Of a DNA stretch of 43,003 nt, positions 9,398-17,376 are shown one piece after another. A program made the position numbers and the translations under genes. How positions within the stretch are numbered: position 1 is the stretch's first letter; every line of letters starts with the position of its first letter. The stretch is from Phycisphaerae bacterium. GTDB lineage: Bacteria; Planctomycetota; Phycisphaerae; Tepidisphaerales; Tepidisphaeraceae. The stretch spans positions 1 through 43,003 of the forward strand of contig JAUJNJ010000063.1 of the NCBI GenBank assembly GCA_030448225.1, in the 5' to 3' direction. Under the pieces are notes generated by a model. The model had not been told where the DNA came from, ran no database searches, and saw only the letters and a program-made list of their open reading frames with translations.

Positions 9398-9570
9398 GGA
9401 GGGATTGAACCACGGAGACACGGAGGCACGGAGGTAGGAAGAGTTGATGGAAGGAAGATGGAGGATGTGGTGCGCTGAGACGCGTCGTCTTCCCCAATCC
9501 CGGTCTTTCCATCCTCCATCCTCGCCTTCTCCTTCTCCGTGTCTCCGTGTCTCCGTGGTTCAATCCCTCC
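9398..9570. repeat. Fold-back repeat family A, copy 1 (complete)
   Basis: A 173-bp element with perfect 28-bp inverted ends: GGAGGGATTGAACCACGG at 9398, then AGACACGGAG, matched exactly by the complement ending at 9570. The interior also self-pairs (GATGGAGGATG with CATCCTCCATC), so the whole unit can form one long hairpin. The ends consist of an iterated CGGAGACA word. It lies in the divergent gap between the PilZ and M48 genes. Confidence 0.85.
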
Positions 9571-9615
9571 GGGCGGGGACGATCGTTTTGCGAGCCGCGC
9601 GAGCGCGGCGGATCG

Positions 9616-9621
9616 TATAAT
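9616..9621 (+). promoter_or_regulatory. Consensus -10 box before the M48 peptidase gene
   Basis: TATAAT occurs 46 bp upstream of the GTG start in otherwise GC-rich DNA. No good -35 hexamer is found at 16-18 bp. GGAAGG at 9658-9663 is the likely ribosome binding site. Confidence 0.45.
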
Positions 9622-9666
9622 CTGGCGGGTTTGGTCGATGACGTTCCGCCGGTTCACGGAAGGCTT

Positions 9667-11395
9667 GTGTCGCGCATCCTGCTCCTGCTGATTTTCCTGC
9701 TCTGGATGGCCTGGACCGAGAGCCGCGGGCGCCTTAGCGCCGCTCGACGCGCTTTGCCGGGCGTCGTGGTGTTCCTGGGCGTTTACGCCCTGCTCGTGCT
9801 CGCGATGCGCGGCTGGCTGCCCTGCTCGCCCGCCGGGTGTCGATCGCCACGTTCGACCGAAAGCTCAACCGCTTCAACAAGATGATGTTCGCCGCCCGCA
9901 CGGCGGTGCCGGTCTGGTTCGCGGTGGCGTTCGTCGTCCTCGGCTGGGGCGACGCCGTCCGCGCCGCCTGGGCCGCCCTGCTGCCGACGGCGGAGGCGGG
10001 GCCGATGTCGGTGATGCAGTTGCCGGGGGATCGTCCTCGGCACGCTGCCGGCGTTCCTCGCGTGGATCGGTTTGTGGTGGTCGCAGTACCCCGCCGACCA
10101 GCTGCGCGAGCAGAACCTCGTCATCCAGGTCGAGGCGGGCCTGCCGGTCTACCCCGCGCCGACGGTCGCGCAATACCTCATGAGCAACCTGCGGATGCAG
10201 GTTCTGTTCACGATCGTACCGATCCTGCTGATCCTGCTCGTGCGCGACGCGGGGGCGCGCTGGCAATCGTCGGCCTGACCGGCGAGCCGCCGACGCAGTA
10301 CGAGGAGTTGCTGATCACGCTCTGCTCGGCGGGCACGGTCTTCTTCTTCGCGCCGGAGATTCGGCGCGCCGCGTGCTGCACACCGAATCGCTGCCCGACT
10401 CGCCGCTGCGCGCAAGCTCGAGGCGATGTGCCGCCGGGCCGGGATGCGCTACCGCGACATCCTGCTCTGGCGGACGCAGAACAACATGGGCAACGCGGCC
10501 GTGATGGGCCTCGTGCCGCGCGTGCGGTACATCCTGCTGTCGGACCTGCTGCTGGAGCGGATGGACGACGAGCAGATCGAAGCCGTCTTCGCGCGCGAGG
10601 TGGGGCGTCGTGCACGGGCACATGGCGTGGTTCGTCGTCTTCTTCGTCGTCTTCTTCGGCGGGCTGACCGCCGTCGAGCAGGTGTTCGGCGAGACGATCG
10701 AGGGGCTTGCGACGCCGCTGGGCGTGGGCGACGGCGTGGCGGCGACGGCGCTGCTGTCGGTCCTGGGGATGGCGGGGCGTTCCTGATCCTGTTCGGCTAC
10801 CTCAGCCGTCGCTGAGCCGCCAGGCCGACGTGTACGCCGCCCGCACGATGGAGGCGGCCCGCTCGCCGGGGCCGAGCCTCGACGAGATCCTCGTCGCCGG
10901 GCGCGGGCGTCGGCGGCGCGCGTCGAGTGGCCGCGGGCGGCATCGGCGGCGGGATCGGCGGCGGATCGGGGCGGGCGCCGCCGGGGCGGCTTCGCCGGCG
11001 GCATCATCAACACGCCCCCCGCGTGGCGGCGGCGGCCGGGTCGACCGAAACGCCGCCGGCGCCGACGTACGTCGGGCGGTACGGGCGCGACGCTGTTCGC
11101 GCGTCGGCGCTGCACCGGGTGGCGGTCATCAACAACATCCCCGTGGCCCCCCGCCGCCGCCGCGGCCACCGCGGGTTGCCGCCCATGCGGCGAGGAGCGC
11201 TCGACGAGGCGGTCGAGTCGGCGCACAACTGGCTCCACGGCAGCATCCCCCGCCGGATGGAGTACCTCCCGCGGCCTCAGCGCCGACCCCGCCCTCACCG
11301 GCCGCTTCGACCGCGTGATGCTGCGGCTCTACTGCACCCTGCTGTTCGCCCTGTTCGTCGCCGCCGCCTGCTGCTACGCGACGTGGAAAACGTGA
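9667..11395 (+). CDS. M48-family (Ste24-like) membrane metallopeptidase, heavily frameshifted
   Basis: Integral membrane zinc endopeptidase of about 575 residues. GTG at 9667 leads into a hydrophobic helix (ILLLLIFLLWMAWTESRG). Later segments include PADQLREQNLVIQ, RYRDILLWRTQNNMGNAAVM, PRVRYILLSDLLLERM and DDEQIEAVFA, all typical of M48. The zinc motif HEVGH is damaged: the DNA at about 10590-10607 gives REVG and then loses bases before VVHGHMAW. The downstream E-x-x-A-D motif is recovered as ERQADVYAAR after one correction at 10815. The tail reads SIPRRMEYL, then RFDRVMLRLYCTLLFALFVA. Some eight or more 1-2 base indels are needed. Either the first zinc His is truly Arg here or it is a base error. 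Confidence 0.75.
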
Positions 11396-11486
11396 ATCGA
11401 CCGCGCGGGCGCAGGACGATTAACTCGGTCGGTCGCGACCGGATGAGCGGAAACACGATCCGTTCCTCAACGAGGGCCCCGGCCGG

Positions 11487-11924
11487 ATGCAGCCGACGCG
11501 ATCGCAACTTCTTTTCACCGACGACCGTCCGATCTACTTCCTGATCGCGGCCGGCGCGACCGTGGCCTGCGTCTGGACCGGCTCAATCCTCCTGCCGACG
11601 CTCACCGTCTCGGCGTGCAACCTCTACACGGCCGTCTTGCTTATGAACGTCTCAGCCTGCCTCGGCGCGATGCTGGGCGTGTTCCCGGGCGGCCTGCTTC
11701 TGGGCGTGTTGCTCCGGCGGATCGAAGCGCGCAACGGCGCGCCGTTCCACGTCGGCGACGAGGTCGTCATTCTCTCAAAACGCTTCCCCGGCCGGATAAC
11801 GCGGGTGTATCAGGTTTGGTCAGAGCGGCATCAGGTACGGGTGGAGTTGGGCGACGCGGATCGGGAGAACGTGACCGACGTGTTCGCGTACACCGACGTC
11901 TGCCGACCCCCGGCCGCGCGGTGA
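11487..11924 (+). CDS. Small membrane protein of unknown function
   Basis: 145 residues in an intact frame. Two membrane helices (about residues 17-45 and 48-72, the second rich in Gly/Leu) are followed by a soluble 70-residue tail that looks like a small beta-barrel (FHVGDEVVILSKRFPGRI, then RVYQVWSERHQVRVELGD). That tail resembles an SH3- or KOW-like module by eye only. It follows the M48 gene by 91 bp on the same strand, so the two may be co-transcribed. No ribosome binding site stands out. Confidence 0.68.
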   Translation: MQPTRSQLLFTDDRPIYFLIAAGATVACVWTGSILLPTLTVSACNLYTAVLLMNVSACLGAMLGVFPGGLLLGVLLRRIEARNGAPFHVGDEVVILSKRFPGRITRVYQVWSERHQVRVELGDADRENVTDVFAYTDVCRPPAAR

Positions 11925-12088
11925 CGGTCGCCCGGGGGGCGCATTCGCTCGGCGCCCGGGGCGGGCAAGCGACCCCCGAGGTCCATTGCGCGCGCCCGGA
12001 CCGGGCAGCGTGTGCGCAGGCGGTGGCACCGGTGCGAACGCGGGACAATCAATCTGACCCCAACTCACCCCGCCGCCGCCGCCGCGGC

Positions 12089-14236
12089 TCACGCCGCCCG
12101 CGCCTTAGTCGGCGGCGGGTCGACGGGCTCCAGCACTTGCACGGGGATCTCCGGCGGCAGCAGGTCCTCGAGCTTGCGCTGGAAGCTGCCCTTGATGAAC
12201 TGGTGGATCGCGCCGCGGCGGCTCGAGCCGATCAGCACCTTGTCGGCGCCGTGGATCGCCGCCAGTTCGGCGATCAGCTCGGCCGAGTTCACGCCGGTGT
12301 CGTAGGCGGGGATGATCGGCACGCCGTACCGGTGGCCGTGCTCGAGGAAGTCGACGAACAGCGCCTGCGCCGCCAGGTCGCTCTCGAGCGTGAGGCGGGA
12401 CTCGGCCTCGACGCGGAAGTTCAGCGCGACCTCGCGGATGAACGTGACGACGAGCGCCGCCCCGTCGCGCTTGGCGATCTCGAGGGCGGCGTCGGCCATC
12501 TGGTCGGAGCCGGCGGTGGCGAGCAGGATCTTGGGTTTGGCCAGCGCCTCGGGCGAGAGCTGCTCCATGATCGCCTGCCGCAGCAGGCTGGGTTTGGGCC
12601 GGCGGGCCTTGGCCCAGAGCGTGAGCTGGCGCAGGCCCAGGCCGACGATCATCACGACCGACACGAAGACCAGGGCCGGGATCTTCGTGAACGCCAGCGT
12701 GATCCAGACGAGCGTGAGGAACGCGCCGAGCAGGAAGATGACCGCCTTGCGCCAGCTCTTGCGCAGGCGCGGGTGGAGCCCGGCCAGCGTGCAGTCCAGC
12801 GCGACGGCGCCGACCACGCCGATCGCGTAGAGCGACGCGAGCGTCTCCAGGTCGTGGAAGAACAGCAGCACGATCGCCGGCACCGACGCCGCGACGATCG
12901 CGCCGACCCACGGCGCGCCGAACCCGTTGAGCTTCTGGAGGAACGCGGGCAGCTCGCCGTCGCGGCTCATGACGTACGTGATGCTCATCAGGCCGTTGAT
13001 CGCCGTGTTCGTCGCGCTCAGCAGCAGCAGCCCGCCGAGGATGCGGACCGGCCACTCGCCCCAGGGGCCGATGTACGCGCGGGCCATGAACGCGAGCATG
13101 TCCTCGGTGTGCGCCTCGCGGCTGAGCGTGGGCACGCCCTCGGCGGCGGCGATCTCCGGCGTGGCCAGCGAGACCATCACGACCGCCAGCAGCAGGTTGA
13201 ACAGCGCGACCTCGACGGCCACGATGTAGATGCTCCGCCGGCTCGTCGCGAAGACCGGCTTCTTCATCACGCCGGTCAGGTTCGCGATCGCCTCGACGCC
13301 CGACAGCGCCAGCACGATGTAGACGAACCCCTGCCACATCTCGGTCGGCGGGTGGAGCAGGCGGCCCCACTGGACGTTGCGCCAGTCGATCTGCGGGATC
13401 GCGAAGCCGACGATCAGCAGCGTGATGATCACCATGCCGACGGCGGCGAAGATCGCGAAGCCGGCCGTGTGCTTCGGGCCCATCAGGTTGAACGCGCCCA
13501 GCACGCCGATCGCGACGATCGCCCAGAGCCCCGGCGAGTTCCACGAGAACAGCTTGGCCTTGCGCGACTCCTGGTAGAGCCGCCCGACCGCCTCGCGGTA
13601 GCGCTCGTCGGGCGAGGCCTCACGCAGCGCGTCGCGCTGGGCGTCGGTCATGTCGCCGCGCCAGAGGAGGAGCTTCTCCTTCGCGTCGTACGAGGCGAGC
13701 GGCGCCAGCGCCGGCGGGAACGCCAGCCCCGGCGGCGGCGCGTCGAGCGTCACCTGGTGCAGGTCCGGCGCGTCGCTCGGCATGATGATGTCGTCGCCCG
13801 GGTCGGCGACGGCGCGCTGCTCGGCGACGTGGTGCTTGCCGAGGCCGAAGTAGTGGAACGCCTCGACGCTGCTGAGCGAGGCGGTGATCGTGTAGTCGGC
13901 GAACAGCAGCAGCGCGCCGATCACGCCCAGGATGCGGGCGCGGCGCCGGCCGGCGGTGTAGACGCCGCCGCCGTCGGGGTAGAGGCGGCAGATGTGCGTG
14001 TAGGCCCAGCCGACCACGAGGATCAGCAGGCTCATCGCGCCGATCAGCCAGAAGCTGCTGCGGCCGGCGACGAGGAACGCCAGGCCCAGCACGTAGAGCC
14101 GGCTCGTGCCCCAGTCGCCGAAGAGCAGCGCGCCCGCCTGGAACCAGTTCACGTTCCGGGGCCGCTCGCTGGACAGGAGCATCAGGGCCGCGGGTTTCGC
14201 CCGCTCGCCCTCCGCCGCAGATTCTAGGGTTTCCAT
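12089..14236 (-). CDS. APC-superfamily amino acid permease with C-terminal UspA domain
   Basis: 715 residues in an intact frame. Residues 30-500 hold about 12 membrane helices of an amino acid-polyamine-organocation permease. The segment with GALLFGDWGTSRLYVLGLAF is the TM1 region, and SGVEAIANLTGVMKKP matches the TM6-to-loop signature. A 90-residue soluble insert follows TM3 (DIIMPSDAPDLHQ onwards). Residues 550-705 form a universal stress protein domain: KILLATAGSDQMADAALEIA opens it and VLIGSSRRGAIHQFIKGS is the G-x-x-G-x9-G(S/T) ATP-binding type motif. Permease-Usp fusions are known in several phyla, and the Usp part probably senses nucleotide or modulates transport. Substrate cannot be read. 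No clear ribosome binding site precedes the ATG. Confidence 0.88.
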   Translation of the reverse strand: METLESAAEGERAKPAALMLLSSERPRNVNWFQAGALLFGDWGTSRLYVLGLAFLVAGRSSFWLIGAMSLLILVVGWAYTHICRLYPDGGGVYTAGRRRARILGVIGALLLFADYTITASLSSVEAFHYFGLGKHHVAEQRAVADPGDDIIMPSDAPDLHQVTLDAPPPGLAFPPALAPLASYDAKEKLLLWRGDMTDAQRDALREASPDERYREAVGRLYQESRKAKLFSWNSPGLWAIVAIGVLGAFNLMGPKHTAGFAIFAAVGMVIITLLIVGFAIPQIDWRNVQWGRLLHPPTEMWQGFVYIVLALSGVEAIANLTGVMKKPVFATSRRSIYIVAVEVALFNLLLAVVMVSLATPEIAAAEGVPTLSREAHTEDMLAFMARAYIGPWGEWPVRILGGLLLLSATNTAINGLMSITYVMSRDGELPAFLQKLNGFGAPWVGAIVAASVPAIVLLFFHDLETLASLYAIGVVGAVALDCTLAGLHPRLRKSWRKAVIFLLGAFLTLVWITLAFTKIPALVFVSVVMIVGLGLRQLTLWAKARRPKPSLLRQAIMEQLSPEALAKPKILLATAGSDQMADAALEIAKRDGAALVVTFIREVALNFRVEAESRLTLESDLAAQALFVDFLEHGHRYGVPIIPAYDTGVNSAELIAELAAIHGADKVLIGSSRRGAIHQFIKGSFQRKLEDLLPPEIPVQVLEPVDPPPTKARAA

Positions 14237-14625
14237 CGAAGGCTAACGCCCGTGGGCGACGAATGAGTCTCACGCGGCCGCGCGCAGTCCTGCCCGCGCG
14301 CGGGCGACGTGTCATTCCTCGAACGCACAAGCGCCGGCCCGGGTGGGTGGCGCCAGAAGCGCGCCACGCAGGAGGGAGGACGTTGTGCCCTTTCAGTGGG
14401 AGCGCCGCGCGCGCCGGCTGCCGGGGCCGCGCGTCTTCTCCCGTGCCGACGGGGTTAGCTGACGGGCTAGGGCTTGAAAGTGCCCCGCGGTCTGGCCCTT
14501 CCCGGCCCTGCCACTTCGCCCCAGACCGGGCCGCTGCCCGGTCGCTGGTTCCCCCGCACCGCGTCCACTCGACGCGGTTTAGGCGGTCACGAAAGGGTAA
14601 GGCTAAATCGGCCGACCCGGTACTG
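14237..14625. other. Gene-free stretch upstream of the permease gene
   Basis: Very GC-rich, with many short GCGC palindromes. No gene, repeat unit or consensus promoter is seen. It must carry the permease promoter and the end of the pgsA-ribBA transcription unit. Confidence 0.45.
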
Positions 14626-14895
14626 TCAAATGAGACGCGGGCCAAGCGGCCGGGGCCGCCGGATGAGCATGCCGCACAGGGGGCAGCGGTCGCCGCTGGC
14701 GCGGACGCGGTAAGTACAGCTCGCGCACAGCCCGCGTCGCGCCCGGCCCGCGGCGCGGACGGCCGGCAGTTCCAGCGCGTGCGTGACGGCGCGCCACAGC
14801 AGTGTTGCCCCCGCGAACAGCCACGCCGGGACCGCCGCCAGGAGCAGGACGTGGACGGGCTGAACACCTTTCTCCCACCAGTCCGTCGCCAGCAC
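14626..14895 (-). CDS. Small membrane protein with a zinc-ribbon tail
   Basis: 89 residues from GTG at 14895. One or two membrane helices (VHVLLLAAVPAWLFAGATLL) are followed by a zinc ribbon, CASC and CPLCGM with 12 residues between the pairs. The hydrophobic sequence extends upstream in the same frame (ILAFVPLAAALYGV) to the TGA that ends ribBA. The native start may therefore be earlier than the GTG, or translation may be coupled to ribBA. It is the last gene of the pgsA-ribBA cluster. Its role is unknown. Confidence 0.6.
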   Translation of the reverse strand: MLATDWWEKGVQPVHVLLLAAVPAWLFAGATLLWRAVTHALELPAVRAAGRARRGLCASCTYRVRASGDRCPLCGMLIRRPRPLGPRLI

Positions 14896-14982
14896 GCCGT
14901 AGAGGGCGGCGGCGAGCGGGACGAAGGCGAGGATCGTCCGGATCGTGCCGCGCAGGGGTGTCGCCCTCGATCCACCGGCGGC

Positions 14983-16215
14983 TCAGAGCGTGTGGCCCAT
15001 CTTCGCCTTCTTTGTCTCAAGGTAGCGACGATTGTGCTCGCCGGCCTCGATGCGAAGCGGCACCTCTTCGACGACGCTCAGGCCGTACCCTTCGACGCCG
15101 TAGCGCTTCTTGGGGTTGTTGGTCATGATCCGCACCTTGTGCAGGCCGAGGTCGCGGAGGATCTGGCTGCCGATGCCGTAGTCGCGCTTGTCGACCGGCA
15201 GGCCGAGGTGGACGTTGGCCTCGACGGTGTCGAGCCCCTGCTCCTGCAGCGCGTAGGCGTGGAGCTTGTTGGCCAGGCCGATGCCGCGCCCCTCCTGGGA
15301 GAGGTAGAGCAGCACGCCGCTGCCGGCCTCGGCGATCATGCGCATCGCGACGTCGAGCTGGTCGCCGCAATCGCACCGCCCGGAGCCGAAGACGTCGCCG
15401 GTGAGGCACTCGCTGTGGACGCGCACGAGCGTCGGCTCCGCGCGCGGCTTCGCCTTGCCCGTCACGGGATCGAGTTCGCCGACGCCGCCCTTGCACAGCG
15501 CGAGGTGCGGCTGCGGGTCAATCACGCTTTGATAAGCGTGCAGGCGGAACTCGCCCCAGCGGGTCGGCAGCGTGATGCTTTCGATCCGCTTGACGAACTG
15601 CTCGCGCTTCAGCCGGTAGCTGATCAGGTCGGAGATCGTGCACATCTTCAGCTTGTGCCGCTCGGCGAACGCCTCGAGGTCGGGGCGGCGGGCCATCTCG
15701 CCGTCTTCCCTCAGGATCTCGCAGATGACCGCCGCCGGCTTGAGCCCCGCAAGGCGTGCGAGGTCGATCGACCCTTCGGTCTGCCCGTTCCGGACGAGCA
15801 CCCCGCCGTCGCGGCCGCGCAGGCCGTTGATGTGCCCGGGGCGCAGCAGGTCCTGCGGCTGGGCGTCCTCGGCGACGGCGACTTCAACCGTCTTGGCGCG
15901 GTCGCGCGCGCTGACGCCGGTCGTCACGCCGAACCGCGGGTGGGCGTCGAACGTGACGGTGAACGCGGTGCCGAGCGTGGCGGTGTTGAAGTCGGTCTGC
16001 GAGTGGAGGCGCAGCTTGTCGCAGATCGGGCCGTCGAGCGCGAGGCAGACCGTGCCGCGGCCGTGGGTCACGATGAAGTTCATCGCCTCGGGCGTGATCC
16101 GCTCGGCGGCGACGACGAGGTCCCCCTCGTTCTCGCGGTCCTCGTCGTCGACGAGGATGATCATCTTCCCCGCCTTGATGTCGTCGATCACGTCCGGGAT
16201 GGGAGAGAAAGGCAT
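14983..16215 (-). CDS. ribBA: Bifunctional 3,4-DHBP synthase / GTP cyclohydrolase II
   Basis: Supplies both precursors of riboflavin: DHBP from ribulose 5-phosphate (N-terminal half) and the pyrimidine from GTP (C-terminal half). 410 residues, intact. The DHBP synthase half shows DDEDRENEGDLV (24-34) for the Mg site, then RPGHIN (125-130) and RNGQTEGSIDL (142-152). In the last motif the usual GHTE His is Gln. The cyclohydrolase half shows HSECLTGDVFGSGRCDCGDQ with zinc ligands Cys270, Cys281 and Cys283, then the catalytic-loop segment LSQEGRGIGLANK. The length matches RibBA. It starts 105 bp after pgsA on the same strand with GGAAAG upstream of ATG. No FMN riboswitch is seen in that gap. Confidence 0.96.
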   Translation of the reverse strand: MPFSPIPDVIDDIKAGKMIILVDDEDRENEGDLVVAAERITPEAMNFIVTHGRGTVCLALDGPICDKLRLHSQTDFNTATLGTAFTVTFDAHPRFGVTTGVSARDRAKTVEVAVAEDAQPQDLLRPGHINGLRGRDGGVLVRNGQTEGSIDLARLAGLKPAAVICEILREDGEMARRPDLEAFAERHKLKMCTISDLISYRLKREQFVKRIESITLPTRWGEFRLHAYQSVIDPQPHLALCKGGVGELDPVTGKAKPRAEPTLVRVHSECLTGDVFGSGRCDCGDQLDVAMRMIAEAGSGVLLYLSQEGRGIGLANKLHAYALQEQGLDTVEANVHLGLPVDKRDYGIGSQILRDLGLHKVRIMTNNPKKRYGVEGYGLSVVEEVPLRIEAGEHNRRYLETKKAKMGHTL

Positions 16216-16320
16216 AGTTCAGCTTTCCGAGAAACGTTTCACCTTCGCGCCGCTCAACTCTTCCGCTTGCGGCTCAGCGCTCACGCCCGCAACAGAAATC
16301 GCGAAGCCCCAACCGGTAAG

Positions 16321-17016
16321 CTACGCAACAGGTCGCGCCGCCCGCGCCGCACGAAACTGGCGCATCCCCTGCCACACGTAATCCACCCCCGCCGCCACGG
16401 CGGTCAGCGCCACGAGGCGCTCGAGCGCGACCAGCACCGTCCGGGCCGAGCCGGCCAGCAGGCGGTCGAGGTCGGGGGCGATCAGGACGAGGATCACCAG
16501 GACCAATTGTAGGAACGTCCCGACCTTCCCGAGCGGACGCGGCTTCACCGTCACGCCGCCCACGACGTACACGAGCAGCAGCGCCCCGACCACGAGCACC
16601 ACGTCCTTCGCGTAGACCGCCACCAGCACGTAGAGCGGGATGCGGTACCCGGGGGCGGCCACCCACGCGGAGCTCAGCAGCACGAGCGAACTGGCGACGA
16701 GGAGTTTGTCAGCGACCGGGTCGAGGAGCGTGCCGAGCTTGCTCGTCTGGTGGAGCCGCCGGGCGAGGTAGCCGTCGAGCTTGTCGGTGATCGCCATGAC
16801 GGCGAACACGCCCATCGCCCACCACCGGTGCGGGTTGGCCCGCCCCGCCGCCTCGGGCCCCGCGTCGAGCAGCAGGAGCCACAGGAACACCGGCAGCAGC
16901 AGCAGCCGGAGCATCGTCAGCCCCATCGGCCACGTCGGCGGCCAGATGCCGGCTGCGGCGAGGTCGATCGACGCGCCCGAAAGGCGCTCGGCTGCATGAA
17001 CGGAACGATCCGGCAC
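16321..17016 (-). CDS. pgsA: CDP-alcohol phosphatidyltransferase, probable phosphatidylglycerophosphate synthase
   Basis: Membrane enzyme joining CDP-diacylglycerol to glycerol 3-phosphate, the first committed step to phosphatidylglycerol. 231 residues, intact. The family motif D-x2-D-G-x2-A-R-x8-G-x3-D-x3-D is complete at Asp78, Asp81, Gly82, Ala85, Arg86, Gly95, Asp99 and Asp103. Six hydrophobic segments fit the family. The first 30 residues before WPMGLTMLRLLLLPVF are not conserved, so a later start is possible. It heads the pgsA-ribBA-zinc ribbon run. The substrate could also be another alcohol, so the PgsA call is likely but not certain. Confidence 0.88.
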   Translation of the reverse strand: MPDRSVHAAERLSGASIDLAAAGIWPPTWPMGLTMLRLLLLPVFLWLLLLDAGPEAAGRANPHRWWAMGVFAVMAITDKLDGYLARRLHQTSKLGTLLDPVADKLLVASSLVLLSSAWVAAPGYRIPLYVLVAVYAKDVVLVVGALLLVYVVGGVTVKPRPLGKVGTFLQLVLVILVLIAPDLDRLLAGSARTVLVALERLVALTAVAAGVDYVWQGMRQFRAARAARPVA

Positions 17017-17376
17017 GGATGGATTCTACACGATGGGTGGGATGGGGCGGGTGAGATGTGCGGCGCGGGCGTTTACCGGACGATGCGGGTCGGAAGCAGC
17101 ACGCGCGAGCCCCGACGGTCGCCTCAGGAGATTCGACGTCGCTCCCTCTTCCCATACCCGCAAAACGCAAATGTTTCGGTGCGCGTGATGCGGATCGGAG
17201 AAAACCGCGTTGGGGAACCGGCATCCGCGCGCCAGGACGCACGGTGGGCACTTCGCAGCCCCGGGCGGAAGCCCGGTGGTGCGAGCGGCGCGTACCGCCC
17301 GGTACCGCGTTTGCGCGCGTCCTCCGGATCGTCGGAGCGATCCCAGTCGATTCGCGTCCCCCCGCCTCTCCGGCGC
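17017..17376. other. Gene-free stretch upstream of pgsA
   Basis: No gene or repeat unit is seen. A relatively A-rich patch near 17159-17175 (CGCAAAACGCAAATG) may hold the promoter of the pgsA cluster. No -10/-35 pair is convincing. Confidence 0.4.

Noticed and set aside
9270..9657. Short open frames with NHGDTETRR-type translation
   Set aside because: They lie wholly in the family A fold-back repeat and reflect its iterated word, not a gene. The same applies to similar frames at 29.9, 31.4, 35.1 and 39.0 kb.
11615..14227. 870-codon plus-strand open frame opposite the permease
   Set aside because: Same type of GC-driven shadow frame. The minus-strand permease-Usp protein explains the region completely.
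16216..16320. Possible FMN riboswitch before ribBA
   Set aside because: The gap is only 105 bp and shows none of the conserved RFN-element helices.
14263..16512. 749-codon plus-strand open frame opposite ribBA
   Set aside because: RibBA, the zinc-ribbon gene and the end of pgsA on the minus strand account for it; the amino acid composition of the frame is not protein-like.
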